Positions 42,859-51,303 of a stretch of 64,000 nucleotides of DNA are shown piece by piece. Source of the DNA: Chloroflexota bacterium (GTDB lineage Bacteria; Chloroflexota; Anaerolineae; UBA4142); NCBI GenBank assembly GCA_023381515.1, contig JAMCQI010000030.1:50882-114881 (forward strand), read 5' to 3'. The notes beneath the pieces are model-generated. The model saw nothing but the letters and a program-made list of their open reading frames with translations. It did no database searches and was not told the DNA's origin. The number at the start of each line of letters is the position of its first letter. Within the stretch, counting starts at the first letter, position 1. A program made the position numbers and the translations under genes.

Positions 42859-43626
42859 ATGCAACTCGATTTAACGCGCCCACACACCGGACGGGTACTC
42901 GATTATTGGCTCGGCGGCAGCCACAACTTTGAAGTCGACCGGCAGCTGGCCCATCAGGTCGCCAAGTCCTTTCCGGTGGCCGTCCAGGTGACCAAGGACT
43001 CGCGGGCCATGGTGCGCCGGTGCGTCGAGTACTTTCACGCGCACGGGATCCGCGCCATCCTCGACTTTGGTGCGAGCCTCCCCACCACAGAGAATACGCA
43101 CATCGTCGCCAATGCGATCGACCCCCAGATGCTAGTCGTCTACAGCGACATCGACCCAATTATCTATGCCTACGGTCAGGAGTTGTTGCAAGGCAACCCG
43201 AACGCCATCTACCTCCAAGCCGATGCCGCGACCCCTCATGTCGTCCTCGACTCTCCCCTCACCCGGCAGCTCATCGGCGACGAGCGGCGGGTGGGCTTTG
43301 TCTTTCTCAATCTCGCGCTCTTTCTGGAGGACGACGCATTGCGTCAATCCTGGCGCGCACTCTACGATTGGGCCGCGCCCGGCAGTTATCTCGCCGTGAG
43401 CTCGTCGAATAAGAATTGGCTTTCCGACCCCGAATTGACCCCCGCGCGCGACAATTATCGAAACGCCAACATTATCGTGCGCTTTCGCACCGTCGAAGAG
43501 ACGCTCGCACTGGCATCCCCGTGGCAATTGACCGAAGAGGGAATTGCGGTGAATGCCAGTTGGGGTTTGACGCTGAGCCACGCCCCCGCGCACGATATCG
43601 GCTACTCGATGATGTTCCGCAAGTAG
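42859..43626 (+). CDS. S-adenosylmethionine methyltransferase family (PF04672/DUF574)
   Basis: 255 residues. Family landmarks: HTGRVLDYWLGGSHNFEVDR at the N-terminus, then RRCVEYFHAHGIRAILDFGA, TTENTHIVANAIDPQMLVVY and DIDPIIYAYGQELL, and the C-terminal SPWQLTEEGI. This S-adenosyl methyltransferase family is abundant in actinobacteria and found in Chloroflexota; its substrates are unknown. The single gene has its own promoter with a palindrome around the -10 box and a very short leader (17 bases). Confidence 0.9.
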   Translation: MQLDLTRPHTGRVLDYWLGGSHNFEVDRQLAHQVAKSFPVAVQVTKDSRAMVRRCVEYFHAHGIRAILDFGASLPTTENTHIVANAIDPQMLVVYSDIDPIIYAYGQELLQGNPNAIYLQADAATPHVVLDSPLTRQLIGDERRVGFVFLNLALFLEDDALRQSWRALYDWAAPGSYLAVSSSNKNWLSDPELTPARDNYRNANIIVRFRTVEETLALASPWQLTEEGIAVNASWGLTLSHAPAHDIGYSMMFRK

Positions 43627-43907
43627 GCGCGCGGCAATTGCCAATTCCCTGCCGTCATGACGACGCCAGTGGCCCGAGCATGCGCTCTGCCATCCTTTCT
43701 TGGACAGGCGAATGCCTCGCCCCGACGCGCGGTCGACGCCGATTTGCGCCGCCGGCAAACTAGAACCAGCCAATGAACCGTTGCGGCTCAAGCGAGCCCT
43801 GGTCGCATAGATCACCCGCTCGTGCGAATGGGAACCGCCAGTTGACAGTGTTCGACTGAGCAGCCCCTTGCTATCATTTGTCTTTGGCTGTAAGAGGAAC
43901 TTGCGCT
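43627..43907. other. Intergenic region before the sensor kinase
   Basis: 281 bases without a gene. TTGACA at 43842-43847 is too far (24 bp) from TATCAT at 43872-43877; the latter has TGC in front (extended -10 type) and might act alone. Confidence 0.4.
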
Positions 43908-46880
43908 ATGCCCGAACTGCATCGGGAGGCTGAGGCCCGAAGCTTGGAACGGCGCCTCGCCGATTTGAATGCGCTGGTCGACGTCCTGACCGAGATCAAC
44001 CGTTCGCTAGAGCTTGACGAGGTTTTGCGGACCAGCTTAGCCGGAATCCAGCGCGTTGTCGGCGGCGAATTCGGATGCTTTCTCCTGATCGAGCCACAGA
44101 CCCACACTCTGGAGTTGGCCCATCCCACCGGCCTCTCTACCTCTTTGATCGAATCCCTCCAGAACCTGGCTCTCCACTCTGGGCCGCCCCTCGAAGCGGC
44201 AGAACCCGGTGACTATAAGCAAATCCTGAACCGATTAGGCGCACGCGTCCGGGAAACCCTCCTCGCTCACGGCGCCGAGTTTTTCGCGCTCCTCCCCTTG
44301 ACAGCCCGCGGTCAGGCCATCGGCGTGCTCCTCGCCGGCATGAGCCCCGACCGGATTCTCGCGCCCCCGAGCATCGATTTACTGATGTCCATCGGCGAGC
44401 AAGTCGGCATGGCGATTGCGAACGCGCGGCTGCACGCGTCCGTCCGCGAATCCGAAGCCTGGCACCGCACTTTTATCCAAGACAGTCCAGATGGGTTTGT
44501 GGAAGGGGAATTTCGAGGGAGGATCACTTTCATTAACGACGCGGGCTGCCGGATCCTCGGCCTGCCGCGTGAACAGATCCTTGGCAGAAAGTTCGTCGAG
44601 TTCGCGGTGAACCCAGATGGATTGGAACCGGCCCGCATGCAGATCAGCCAGGAGGGCTCCCTCAGTAACTGGATCGCACAGGTTCGAACCAATGGCAGCG
44701 TCGTCCAGACCCTCAGCCTGACGATCCGGCTCGTTGACGACAACTCTGGCAAGGTCGTCCGCTACCAATGCATCTTTCGCGATATCTCGGCGCGGCAGCA
44801 ACTCCTCGAGACTCTGCGCCGCCGCAACCACGAACTGGATACGCTCAATGCCGTCTCGAGCATCCTCACCCGGCCGCTGGAAATTCAAAGCGCCCTGGAT
44901 CAGATCTGCGAGCGGATTGCCACGTTGACCGGTATGGAAACGGTTACGTTGTACGTCATCGACGAGTCCAGGCAGGCGCTCGTCCTCATGGCCCACCACG
45001 GCGCGATGCCGTCGGCGATCAAGAACATGCGCCGGCTTCCCTTGGGCGATCCTTTTTTGCAGCGGATTGCCGTTCACGGCGAAACGGTCATGCTCGGCGA
45101 CTTGAGCCAAGTGGCGTCTCCAATCCTCGACCTGGCGCGTGCGGCCGGCTATCAGGCTGGAGTCGGAGTGCCGATCTCGACACGGGGCCAGCCGGTCGGC
45201 GCCATCCTGATCGCTAGTCATACCCCGCGCGAGTACGAGGCCTCCGATATCGCCCTGCTCGTGAACATCGGGCAGCGGATCGGGCTGGCCTGGGAGAACG
45301 CCGACCTCTACGCTCAGATGCAGCGGCGCGTTCAGGAACTGGATGGCCTGGCACAACTGAGCGCGGCGTGCTCCTCGACGCTGGAGCTGGAAGCGATTTC
45401 CAATCTGGCTGTCGAATGGACGCGCCGGCTTTTGCCGGCCAAGGTGTGCAGTCTCCGCCTCCTCAAAGGGGACAGTGCCCCGCTCACGGCCACAGCCGGA
45501 GCGCGGGAGGGCGCGAGCTTTTGGGACGCGCCCGGCCTTTCCGATATGGTCCATTCCCTGATCGAGCGACGCAAACCGCTTGTGGTCGGCGACAGCGAGC
45601 GCGATACCAAAATAGCGCCGGCGACCCGCGCTTATTGTCGCGAGCAGGGCGTCCGCGCCCTTCTCTCCGTGCCCATGCCGGCGCCGGATCGGGTCGTCGG
45701 CATTTTGAACGTGGCTCGTGAAGGTCCTTGCGAATGGTCGCGTCGAGAGATCGATCTGCTTCAGACGATCGCCAATCAGGCCGCCAACTCGATTGCGAAT
45801 GCGCAATTGTTCCGGCAGGTGTTGACCGAACAACGCAAAGTGCAAGCGATTTTCGACAGCGGCCTGAGCGGGCTTTACGCGACGGATGTCTCGGGTCGCA
45901 TCGTGATGTTCAACCGCGCCGCCGAACGCATGACCGGCTGGATGTTGCATGAAGTGCAAGGCAAGCCTTGGGAAGAGGTTCTGGCCGCTCCCGGTCAGGA
46001 CCCGCTCGCTTCCCCCTTGATTCTCTCCGCGCTCAGCCATGCCAGTCCCGCGTACCGCCCGGAGGGGGGGCATCTTCGCACCCGGGACGGCCGGTTGATC
46101 CCGGTTGCCGAGGCAGTCGCTCCGCTGCTAAATGAGCATGGAGGCATAACGGGGGCCGTGGGGGCGTTTTGGGATTTGACCCGGGAGAGAGAGGCCGAGC
46201 TGAATCGGGAAGAATTCCTGAGAATGGTGGCGCACGAGATGCGCAATCCCTTGACGGCTCTCCTCAGCGGGCTTGACCTCCTGGAGAATGGCCGGTTGGA
46301 CGCCCAAGAATCCGCCGAGATGTGGAAGGTCGTCAAGGCCGAAGGGGAGCGCCTGGACAAGTTTGCGCACCAATTTCTCGAAATGGAACGCCAAGTCCAG
46401 CCCGCTCTGCCGGTGGAATGCGTGCGGGTGCCGGTCGCGTCTATCCTCCAAAAGCTCGTGCGAGATTTTCGCCGGGTCCACCCGGCGCATCGCTTTCGCC
46501 TCCACAAGATCCCCTCCGATGCCGCCGTGCTCGCGGATCCGGAGCGCATGGAATCTGTCCTCCGCAACTTGCTCGACAATGCCGCCGCCTACTCGCCCCC
46601 CGCGAGCCAGGTCCAGATTCTAGTCTCCCAATCGCCGCCGCTGGACCGAGTGGATATCGCCGTGCGAGACCGCGGGCCGGGCATTCCGCCGCCGGAACAA
46701 GCCCGCGTCTTTGAACCCTTTTACCGCATCCAGCGACCCGGAGGTCAGCGTGTCTACGGTCACGGGCTCGGGCTCTATATCGCTCGCAAGCTGGCGCGTG
46801 AAATGGGGGGTGACGTCGAGGTAGCTAGCCAGGTCGGACGAGGCAGCACATTTTATTTACGTTTGCGGAGAAGCGAATGA
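43908..46880 (+). CDS. Hybrid-sensor histidine kinase GAF-PAS-GAF-GAF-PAS-HisKA-HATPase
   Basis: About 990 residues, no membrane helix, so cytoplasmic. GAF-1 near residues 20-185, PAS-1 (WHRTFIQDSPDGFVEGEFRG) 190-315, GAF-2 330-475, GAF-3 480-640, PAS-2 (IFDSGLSGLYATDVSGRIVM) 645-765. HisKA H-box is RMVAHEMRNPLTALLSGLDL, the HATPase N-box is LRNLLDNAAAYSPPASQVQ, followed by VRDRGPGIPPPEQARVFEPF and GHGLGLYIARKLAREMGGD. Five input domains suggest integration of several intracellular signals. ATG 43908 has agagga 10 bases before it. ATGA overlap with its response regulator. Confidence 0.95.
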   Translation: MPELHREAEARSLERRLADLNALVDVLTEINRSLELDEVLRTSLAGIQRVVGGEFGCFLLIEPQTHTLELAHPTGLSTSLIESLQNLALHSGPPLEAAEPGDYKQILNRLGARVRETLLAHGAEFFALLPLTARGQAIGVLLAGMSPDRILAPPSIDLLMSIGEQVGMAIANARLHASVRESEAWHRTFIQDSPDGFVEGEFRGRITFINDAGCRILGLPREQILGRKFVEFAVNPDGLEPARMQISQEGSLSNWIAQVRTNGSVVQTLSLTIRLVDDNSGKVVRYQCIFRDISARQQLLETLRRRNHELDTLNAVSSILTRPLEIQSALDQICERIATLTGMETVTLYVIDESRQALVLMAHHGAMPSAIKNMRRLPLGDPFLQRIAVHGETVMLGDLSQVASPILDLARAAGYQAGVGVPISTRGQPVGAILIASHTPREYEASDIALLVNIGQRIGLAWENADLYAQMQRRVQELDGLAQLSAACSSTLELEAISNLAVEWTRRLLPAKVCSLRLLKGDSAPLTATAGAREGASFWDAPGLSDMVHSLIERRKPLVVGDSERDTKIAPATRAYCREQGVRALLSVPMPAPDRVVGILNVAREGPCEWSRREIDLLQTIANQAANSIANAQLFRQVLTEQRKVQAIFDSGLSGLYATDVSGRIVMFNRAAERMTGWMLHEVQGKPWEEVLAAPGQDPLASPLILSALSHASPAYRPEGGHLRTRDGRLIPVAEAVAPLLNEHGGITGAVGAFWDLTREREAELNREEFLRMVAHEMRNPLTALLSGLDLLENGRLDAQESAEMWKVVKAEGERLDKFAHQFLEMERQVQPALPVECVRVPVASILQKLVRDFRRVHPAHRFRLHKIPSDAAVLADPERMESVLRNLLDNAAAYSPPASQVQILVSQSPPLDRVDIAVRDRGPGIPPPEQARVFEPFYRIQRPGGQRVYGHGLGLYIARKLAREMGGDVEVASQVGRGSTFYLRLRRSE

Positions 46881-47575
46881 CGGTCAAGAAAGACTCGATT
46901 CTCGTCGTGGACGACGAGTCAGGCGTCCGCCAGGTCTTGAGCATGCTGCTCAAGACAGAAGGCTTTGACGTGCTGGAAGCAGCCGATGGGAAAGAATGCC
47001 TGCGCCTCGCCTACAAGCACCGGCCCGATCTGGTCCTCCTCGATATCTTGATGCCGGACCGGGACGGCCGTGAGGTCTGCCGGCGCCTGCGTGAGATCTC
47101 CGACGTTCCCATTCTCATGCTGACCGCCTTGTCGGACATGAAGGAAAAAGTAAACCGCCTGAGCGACGGGGCGGACGATTACGTGACCAAGCCCTTTCAC
47201 AACGAAGAATTGGTAGCGCGCATTCGCGCCCTCCTGCGGAGGGCACACCAGGCCAATCCTCCTCACCCTCTCATGTATCAGGACGGTCGACTGGATGTAG
47301 ATTTCGAAGCGCACCGCTTGGCGGTGAAAGGCAAGCCGGTCTCCCTTTCCCCCAAACTATGGCGGCTCTTCGAGTGCTTGGTCGCTCGCAAAGACCGCGT
47401 GGTGACGCGTGAAGAGCTGCTGCGCTATGTGTGGGGCGATGACTATGCGATGGAATATCGGTACGTCAAGGTCCTCGTTTCCCACTTGCGCGAAAAGATT
47501 GACGATTCTCCACGCAAGCCCCGTTACGTCCATACCGAGCGCCAAATCGGCTACCGCTTTGAGAGCCATGCGTAG
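46877..47575 (+). CDS. Response regulator, OmpR/PhoB family
   Basis: 232 residues. Receiver: ILVVDDESGVRQVLSMLLKT (acidic pair), phospho-Asp in DLVLLDILMPDRDG, and DYVTKPFHNEELVARIRALL. C-terminal winged helix: RLAVKGKPVSLSPKLWRLFE and YRYVKVLVSHLREKIDD, typical for OmpR/PhoB DNA-binding domains. Translation coupled to the GAF/PAS kinase by ATGA overlap; the pair forms a two-component system. Targets unknown; orthologous palindromes near it were not seen. Confidence 0.96.
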   Translation: MTVKKDSILVVDDESGVRQVLSMLLKTEGFDVLEAADGKECLRLAYKHRPDLVLLDILMPDRDGREVCRRLREISDVPILMLTALSDMKEKVNRLSDGADDYVTKPFHNEELVARIRALLRRAHQANPPHPLMYQDGRLDVDFEAHRLAVKGKPVSLSPKLWRLFECLVARKDRVVTREELLRYVWGDDYAMEYRYVKVLVSHLREKIDDSPRKPRYVHTERQIGYRFESHA

Positions 47576-47579
47576 GCAG

Positions 47580-47724
47580 AGGACAGATGACAGACAACAG
47601 ATAACAGACAACAGAAGGGAGCCAGCAGAAACCGCTGACTCCCTTCTAGGACTAGATAGCCTACTGCGACGACAGGTCACCTGTCTGTCGTCTGTCGTCT
47701 GTGGTCCGTTGTCTTTCAATTAGG
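47580..47724. repeat. Simple-sequence repeat tract (ACAGACAACAG family) with terminator hairpin
   Basis: Words ACAGATGACAGACAACAG and the complement CTGTCGTCTGTCGTCTGT surround a hairpin AGAAGGGAG (47613-47621) / CTCCCTTCT (47639-47647), which probably terminates the two convergent transcripts. The tract runs into the 3' end of the ABC ATPase gene and encodes its last residues (ERQRTTDDRRQTGD). Confidence 0.8.
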
Positions 47725-48641
47725 GCCACAAAAACATCCTCCAGCGCCGGCGCGATCGGGTCTATCCTCCGCACATGAACACCCGCGGCCTCCAGCGCGG
47801 CCTGCAATTCCGCACGCGCCGTCGAGGCATCATCCACCACAACATGAAGCAGGTTGCCGTACAAAGCGGCCTCACGCACGCGCGGGATCCCGAGGAGCGT
47901 GTCGAGCGCCGCCATCGTCGGCTCGGCATCCACTTCGAGCAAATCCCCAGTCATTTGGCTCGCCTTGAGCTCATCCGGATTCCCTTCGGCGATTAAATGG
48001 CCTCCGTACATCAAGCCGATCCGGTTGCAGTGCTCCGCTTCGTCCATATAGTGGGTGGTCACAAAGATGGTGACATCCGACGCGGCGAGCGCATAGATCA
48101 GGTCCCAGAACTCGCGGCGTGAGCTCGGGTCCACGCCTGCGGTCGGTTCGTCGAGGAACAACATGGGAGGACGATGGACGATCGCGCAGCCCAGCGCGAG
48201 CCGCTGTTTCCAGCCCCCCGCCAGATTCCCCGCCAGTTCGCGCTCGCGCTGCTCCAGATGCGCCATCGCGATGAGCTCGTGAACGCGCTCGCGGCGCGCG
48301 CGCGCCGGGACATTGTAGAGGCCGGCGTAGAACTCCAGATTCTCCGCCACGGTCAGGTCGTCGTAGAGCGCAAATTTCTGCGACATATAGCCAATCTGCG
48401 CTTTGACCTTCTCTGGTTCGGTCGCCACATCCAGGCCCAGCACGCGCCCGCTGCCCGACGAAGGCGCGAGAATGCCGCACAGGATTCGGATCACCGTGGT
48501 CTTGCCCGCGCCGTTCGGCCCCAGAAAGCCATAGATCTCGCCCTCGGCGACCCGGAACGACACGTCGTCCACGGCGGTCAGAGCGCCGAATTTCTTTGTC
48601 AGGTGGGAGGTTTCGACGGCCGCAACCGTCCGTGTGGACTC
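47661..48641 (-). CDS. ABC-type ATPase, second half of a YbhF-like pair
   Basis: About 326 residues. ATPase domain: VAAVETSHLTKKFGALTAVD, Walker A GFLGPNGAGKTTVIRILCGI, signature ELAGNLAGGWKQRLALGCAI (degenerate, LAGGWKQ), Walker B MLFLDEPTAGVDPSSRREFW, H-loop VTTHYMDEAEHCNRIG. It matches the C-terminal ATPase of E. coli YbhF. No ATG/GTG/TTG occurs close to its beginning; it is in the -1 frame to the preceding ATPase, whose stop (TAG 48643-48641) overlaps this frame. The start given is where homology becomes unambiguous in this frame. Translation is possibly by frameshift, a non-standard start, or the gene is broken. C-terminus encoded by a repeat. Confidence 0.8.
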   Translation of the reverse strand, partial: ESTRTVAAVETSHLTKKFGALTAVDDVSFRVAEGEIYGFLGPNGAGKTTVIRILCGILAPSSGSGRVLGLDVATEPEKVKAQIGYMSQKFALYDDLTVAENLEFYAGLYNVPARARRERVHELIAMAHLEQRERELAGNLAGGWKQRLALGCAIVHRPPMLFLDEPTAGVDPSSRREFWDLIYALAASDVTIFVTTHYMDEAEHCNRIGLMYGGHLIAEGNPDELKASQMTGDLLEVDAEPTMAALDTLLGIPRVREAALYGNLLHVVVDDASTARAELQAALEAAGVHVRRIDPIAPALEDVFVALIERQRTTDDRRQTGDLSSQ

Positions 48642-49573
48642 TAGGATTTGTTCATCTCCATGAACACGTCTTCCATGGAAGGGGCAATCCGCCGCAGCGT
48701 AATGATCTCTGCGCCTTGGGAAGCCAGGTCGCGCGTCAAGCGCGGGATCAGACTCTCGGCATCTTCCGTGCTGAGGTGAATCGAATCTCCAAAGATTTGC
48801 GCATTTTCGCTGCCCACGGCGGCGCGGCTCACGGCTTGCGCGACTTTGCGCGGCCGCGCGCGCAGCTCCACGACTTGGTGCTTGATCTTTTGCTTTAGTT
48901 CTTCCGGGGTGCCTGCGGCGATCAGCCGGCCGCCGGACAGGAACCCGACCCGCACGCAGCGTTCCGCTTCGTCCATGTACGGCGTGGCCACGAAGAGGGT
49001 CACGCCTTCGCGGAGCAGGTCGTACAGGATCTTCCAAAACTCGCGCCGCGAAACCGGGTCCACTCCGGTCGTCGGCTCGTCGAGAAACAAGACCTCGGGG
49101 CGATGAATGAGCGTACAGGCCAGCGCGAGCTTTTGCTTCATCCCTCCCGACAAGTTCTCCGCGCGGCGGTCCTGGTGGTCGGTCAGGCGAGAGAATTCGA
49201 GCAGTCGAGCGGAGCGGGCCCCGCGTTCCTTGGGTGCGACGCCGTGCATCTCGGCAAAGAAATTGAGATTCTCCTTCACGGTCAGGTCGCCGTACAAGGT
49301 GAAACGCTGGGACATGTAACCGATGCGGGCCTTGACCTGTTCCGGCTGGGCGGCGACGCTGTAACCCTGGACGGTCGCGTCGCCGGCCGTGGGAGCGAGA
49401 ATCCCGCACAGCATGCGGATCGTCGTGGTCTTGCCCGCGCCGTCGGGGCCGACGAGCCCAAAGATTTGTCCGCGTGGCGCGTCCAGGTCCAGTCCGTTCA
49501 CGGCGGTGACCGGACCGAACCGTTTGGTGAGTCCTCGTGCCTCGATGGCGAAGGGGGCAGGCGGGAGCGTCAA
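48641..49573 (-). CDS. ABC-type ATPase, first half of a YbhF-like pair
   Basis: 310 residues. FAIEARGLTKRFGPVTAVNG, Walker A GLVGPDGAGKTTTIRMLCGI (the GPDGAGK form seen in YbhF N-terminal domains), signature ENLSGGMKQKLALACTLIHR, Walker B VLFLDEPTTGVDPVSRREFW, H-loop-type VATPYMDEAERCVRVGF with Pro instead of His, so this site is probably impaired. TTG start with aggag six bases upstream. 34 bp after glyA, so likely co-transcribed. No permease (YbhS/YbhR-like) or HlyD-type partner follows in the window, which is unusual for this exporter type. Confidence 0.9.
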   Translation of the reverse strand: MTLPPAPFAIEARGLTKRFGPVTAVNGLDLDAPRGQIFGLVGPDGAGKTTTIRMLCGILAPTAGDATVQGYSVAAQPEQVKARIGYMSQRFTLYGDLTVKENLNFFAEMHGVAPKERGARSARLLEFSRLTDHQDRRAENLSGGMKQKLALACTLIHRPEVLFLDEPTTGVDPVSRREFWKILYDLLREGVTLFVATPYMDEAERCVRVGFLSGGRLIAAGTPEELKQKIKHQVVELRARPRKVAQAVSRAAVGSENAQIFGDSIHLSTEDAESLIPRLTRDLASQGAEIITLRRIAPSMEDVFMEMNKS

Positions 49574-49607
49574 CTCGCTCTCCTAAAAAGAGGAAAGGAC
49601 CACGAGA

Positions 49608-50882
49608 TCAACCATCAATGCCCGGGACCGGGAAGCGGGAAGCGAATGCCTTGACCTCCTCGCGCACGCGCGCGTGGAGAGCGCTGTCGTCCATGTTGGA
49701 GATCACGTCGGCAATCCAATGACCGATCGCACGCATCTCCTGCTCTTTCATCCCGCGGCTGGTGACCGCCGGAGTCCCGAGCCGGATGCCGCTCGTAATC
49801 GTCGGCGAGAGGGTGTCAAAGGGGATGAGATTCTTGTTGCACGTAATCCCCACCGCGTTGAGCGCATTCGCGGCATCCTTGCCCGTCACATGTTGTCCGG
49901 ACAGGTCTACGAGGAGCAGATGATTGTCGGTGCCGCCGGAGACGAGGCGCAAGCCGCGACTCGCTAGTTCGCTGCCCAGGGCGCGGGCATTCGCGACAAT
50001 CTGTTTCTGATAATCGACGAACGAAGGCGCGAGCGCTTCTTTCAAAGCCACGGCTTTGGCAGCAATAATATGTTCGAGCGGGCCTCCCTGAGTGCCGGGA
50101 AAGATCGCCTTGTCCACCGCCTTGGCATATTCTTCCTGACACAGGATCATGCCGCCCCGCGGGCCCCGCAGCGTCTTGTGGGTGGTGGTCGTCACCACCT
50201 GAGCGTAGGGGATCGGACTGGGATGGACATGGGCCGCGACCAGCCCGGCGATATGAGCCATATCCACCATCAACTTGGCGCCGACCGCATCCGCAATCTC
50301 TCTCAGGCGGACAAAATCGATCGTGCGGGGATAGGCCGTGGCGCCGGCGACGATCAGCTTGGGATGATGCTCCTTCGCGAGCCGCCGAATCTCTTCATAA
50401 TCAAGCTGCTCGGTCTCTCGATTCACACCATAGCCGACGAAATGGTACAACTGGCCGGAGAGATTGACCGGAGCCCCATGCGTGAGGTGCCCCCCTTGAG
50501 CGAGACTCATGGCGAGGACCGTGTCCCCCGGCTGAATGAGAGCGAGATAAGCGCCCAGGTTCGCTTGAGAACCGGAATGAGGCTGCACGTTCGCGTGTTG
50601 GGCGCCGAACAGCTCTTTCGCCCTACGGATGGCGAGCGCTTCCGCCTGGTCGACGTACTCGCAGCCGTTATAATACCGCTTGGCCGGATAGCCCTCGGCG
50701 TACTTGTTCGTCAGTACCGAGCCGGCGGCCGCGAGCACCGCCCGGCTGGCATAGTTCTCAGACGCAATCAGCTCCAGCCCCTCCTTCTCGCGTCGCTCCT
50801 CCCGTTCGATAATCTCCGCAATGTCGGGATCGACCTGCTCAAGGCGGGCCAGCCGCGTTGGACTCTCCACAGTGTTCTGCAC
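49608..50882 (-). CDS. glyA: Serine hydroxymethyltransferase
   Basis: About 424 residues, PLP enzyme that interconverts serine and glycine with tetrahydrofolate. Hallmarks: [80 protein letters not shown] and the Schiff-base Lys in [16 protein letters not shown]. The start is taken as GTG 50882, where ggagg lies five bases before it; an in-frame ATG at 50909 would add nine residues but has no ribosome site. A promoter is visible upstream at 50941-50969. Confidence 0.96.
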   Translation of the reverse strand: MQNTVESPTRLARLEQVDPDIAEIIEREERREKEGLELIASENYASRAVLAAAGSVLTNKYAEGYPAKRYYNGCEYVDQAEALAIRRAKELFGAQHANVQPHSGSQANLGAYLALIQPGDTVLAMSLAQGGHLTHGAPVNLSGQLYHFVGYGVNRETEQLDYEEIRRLAKEHHPKLIVAGATAYPRTIDFVRLREIADAVGAKLMVDMAHIAGLVAAHVHPSPIPYAQVVTTTTHKTLRGPRGGMILCQEEYAKAVDKAIFPGTQGGPLEHIIAAKAVALKEALAPSFVDYQKQIVANARALGSELASRGLRLVSGGTDNHLLLVDLSGQHVTGKDAANALNAVGITCNKNLIPFDTLSPTITSGIRLGTPAVTSRGMKEQEMRAIGHWIADVISNMDDSALHARVREEVKAFASRFPVPGIDG

Positions 50883-50940
50883 GACATCCTCCGTTTCTGG
50901 ACGGCGCATGGCCGCCAGGCCGCGTACGGCCCCTCACGCG

Positions 50941-50969
50941 AGTATATCATACGCCTACGCTTTAGACAA
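50941..50969 (-). promoter_or_regulatory. Promoter of glyA
   Basis: Minus strand: -35 TTGTCT (50969-50964), 17-bp spacer, -10 TATACT (50946-50941). Gives a leader of about 50 bases to the GTG start. Confidence 0.65.
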
Positions 50970-51113
50970 GGGCAACGAGCGCAGCTCACAGGGCGGGACA
51001 ACTCGTCATTGCGCCCGTTGAGTCCCACGGGACGCCGCCCGAAGAGCGGCGCGGCAATCTCACTCCAGGCCGAGATTACGCCCGCAATGTATGCACCCGA
51101 ACGAGAGTCGCGT

Positions 51114-51142
51114 TTGCGTTACGGGGATAATGTATATATACT
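51114..51142 (+). promoter_or_regulatory. Promoter of the six-repeat secreted protein
   Basis: -35 TTGCGT (51114-51119), 17-bp spacer, -10 TATACT (51137-51142). It leaves a leader of about 155 bases with a hairpin. Confidence 0.6.
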
Positions 51143-51216
51143 AGCGCGGTAGTTCCGACTACCCTGATCTGCGGCATGCCTCTCTGCAATACACTCACGC
51201 TACAAGTGTTCTAGCC

Positions 51217-51245
51217 CGCCCAAAAATCCGGGACGAATTTGGGCG
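51217..51245 (+). promoter_or_regulatory. Leader hairpin before the six-repeat protein
   Basis: CGCCCAAA (51217-51224) pairs with TTTGGGCG (51238-51245); loop aatccgggacgaa. It lies 60 bases before the start codon. The leader is otherwise unremarkable. Could be a regulatory or stabilising structure. The rest of 50910-51303 (about 390 bases) contains the two promoters and no gene. Confidence 0.45.
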
Positions 51246-51303
51246 AGCGAGGGCGCACTCTCTCGCGAAGCTGGGAGAGAGGAATCACAGAAAGAAGGCA
51301 AAG

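Noticed and set aside
43842..43877. TTGACA ... TATCAT promoter for the GAF/PAS kinase
   Set aside because: The spacer is 24 bp, too long for a sigma-70 promoter.
44379..46073. A 564-residue minus-strand open frame
   Set aside because: Antisense of the GAF/PAS histidine kinase; no family features.
48630..48660. Programmed -1 frameshift site joining the two YbhF-like halves
   Set aside because: Codons before the stop read ATG-AAC-AAA-TCC-TAG; no X-XXY-YYZ slippery heptamer is in register, so I could not support it.
47661..49409. A 582-residue open frame on the minus strand covering both ATPases
   Set aside because: Only its last 326 residues resemble an ABC ATPase; the first 255 are an Arg/Pro-rich shadow of the first ATPase gene.
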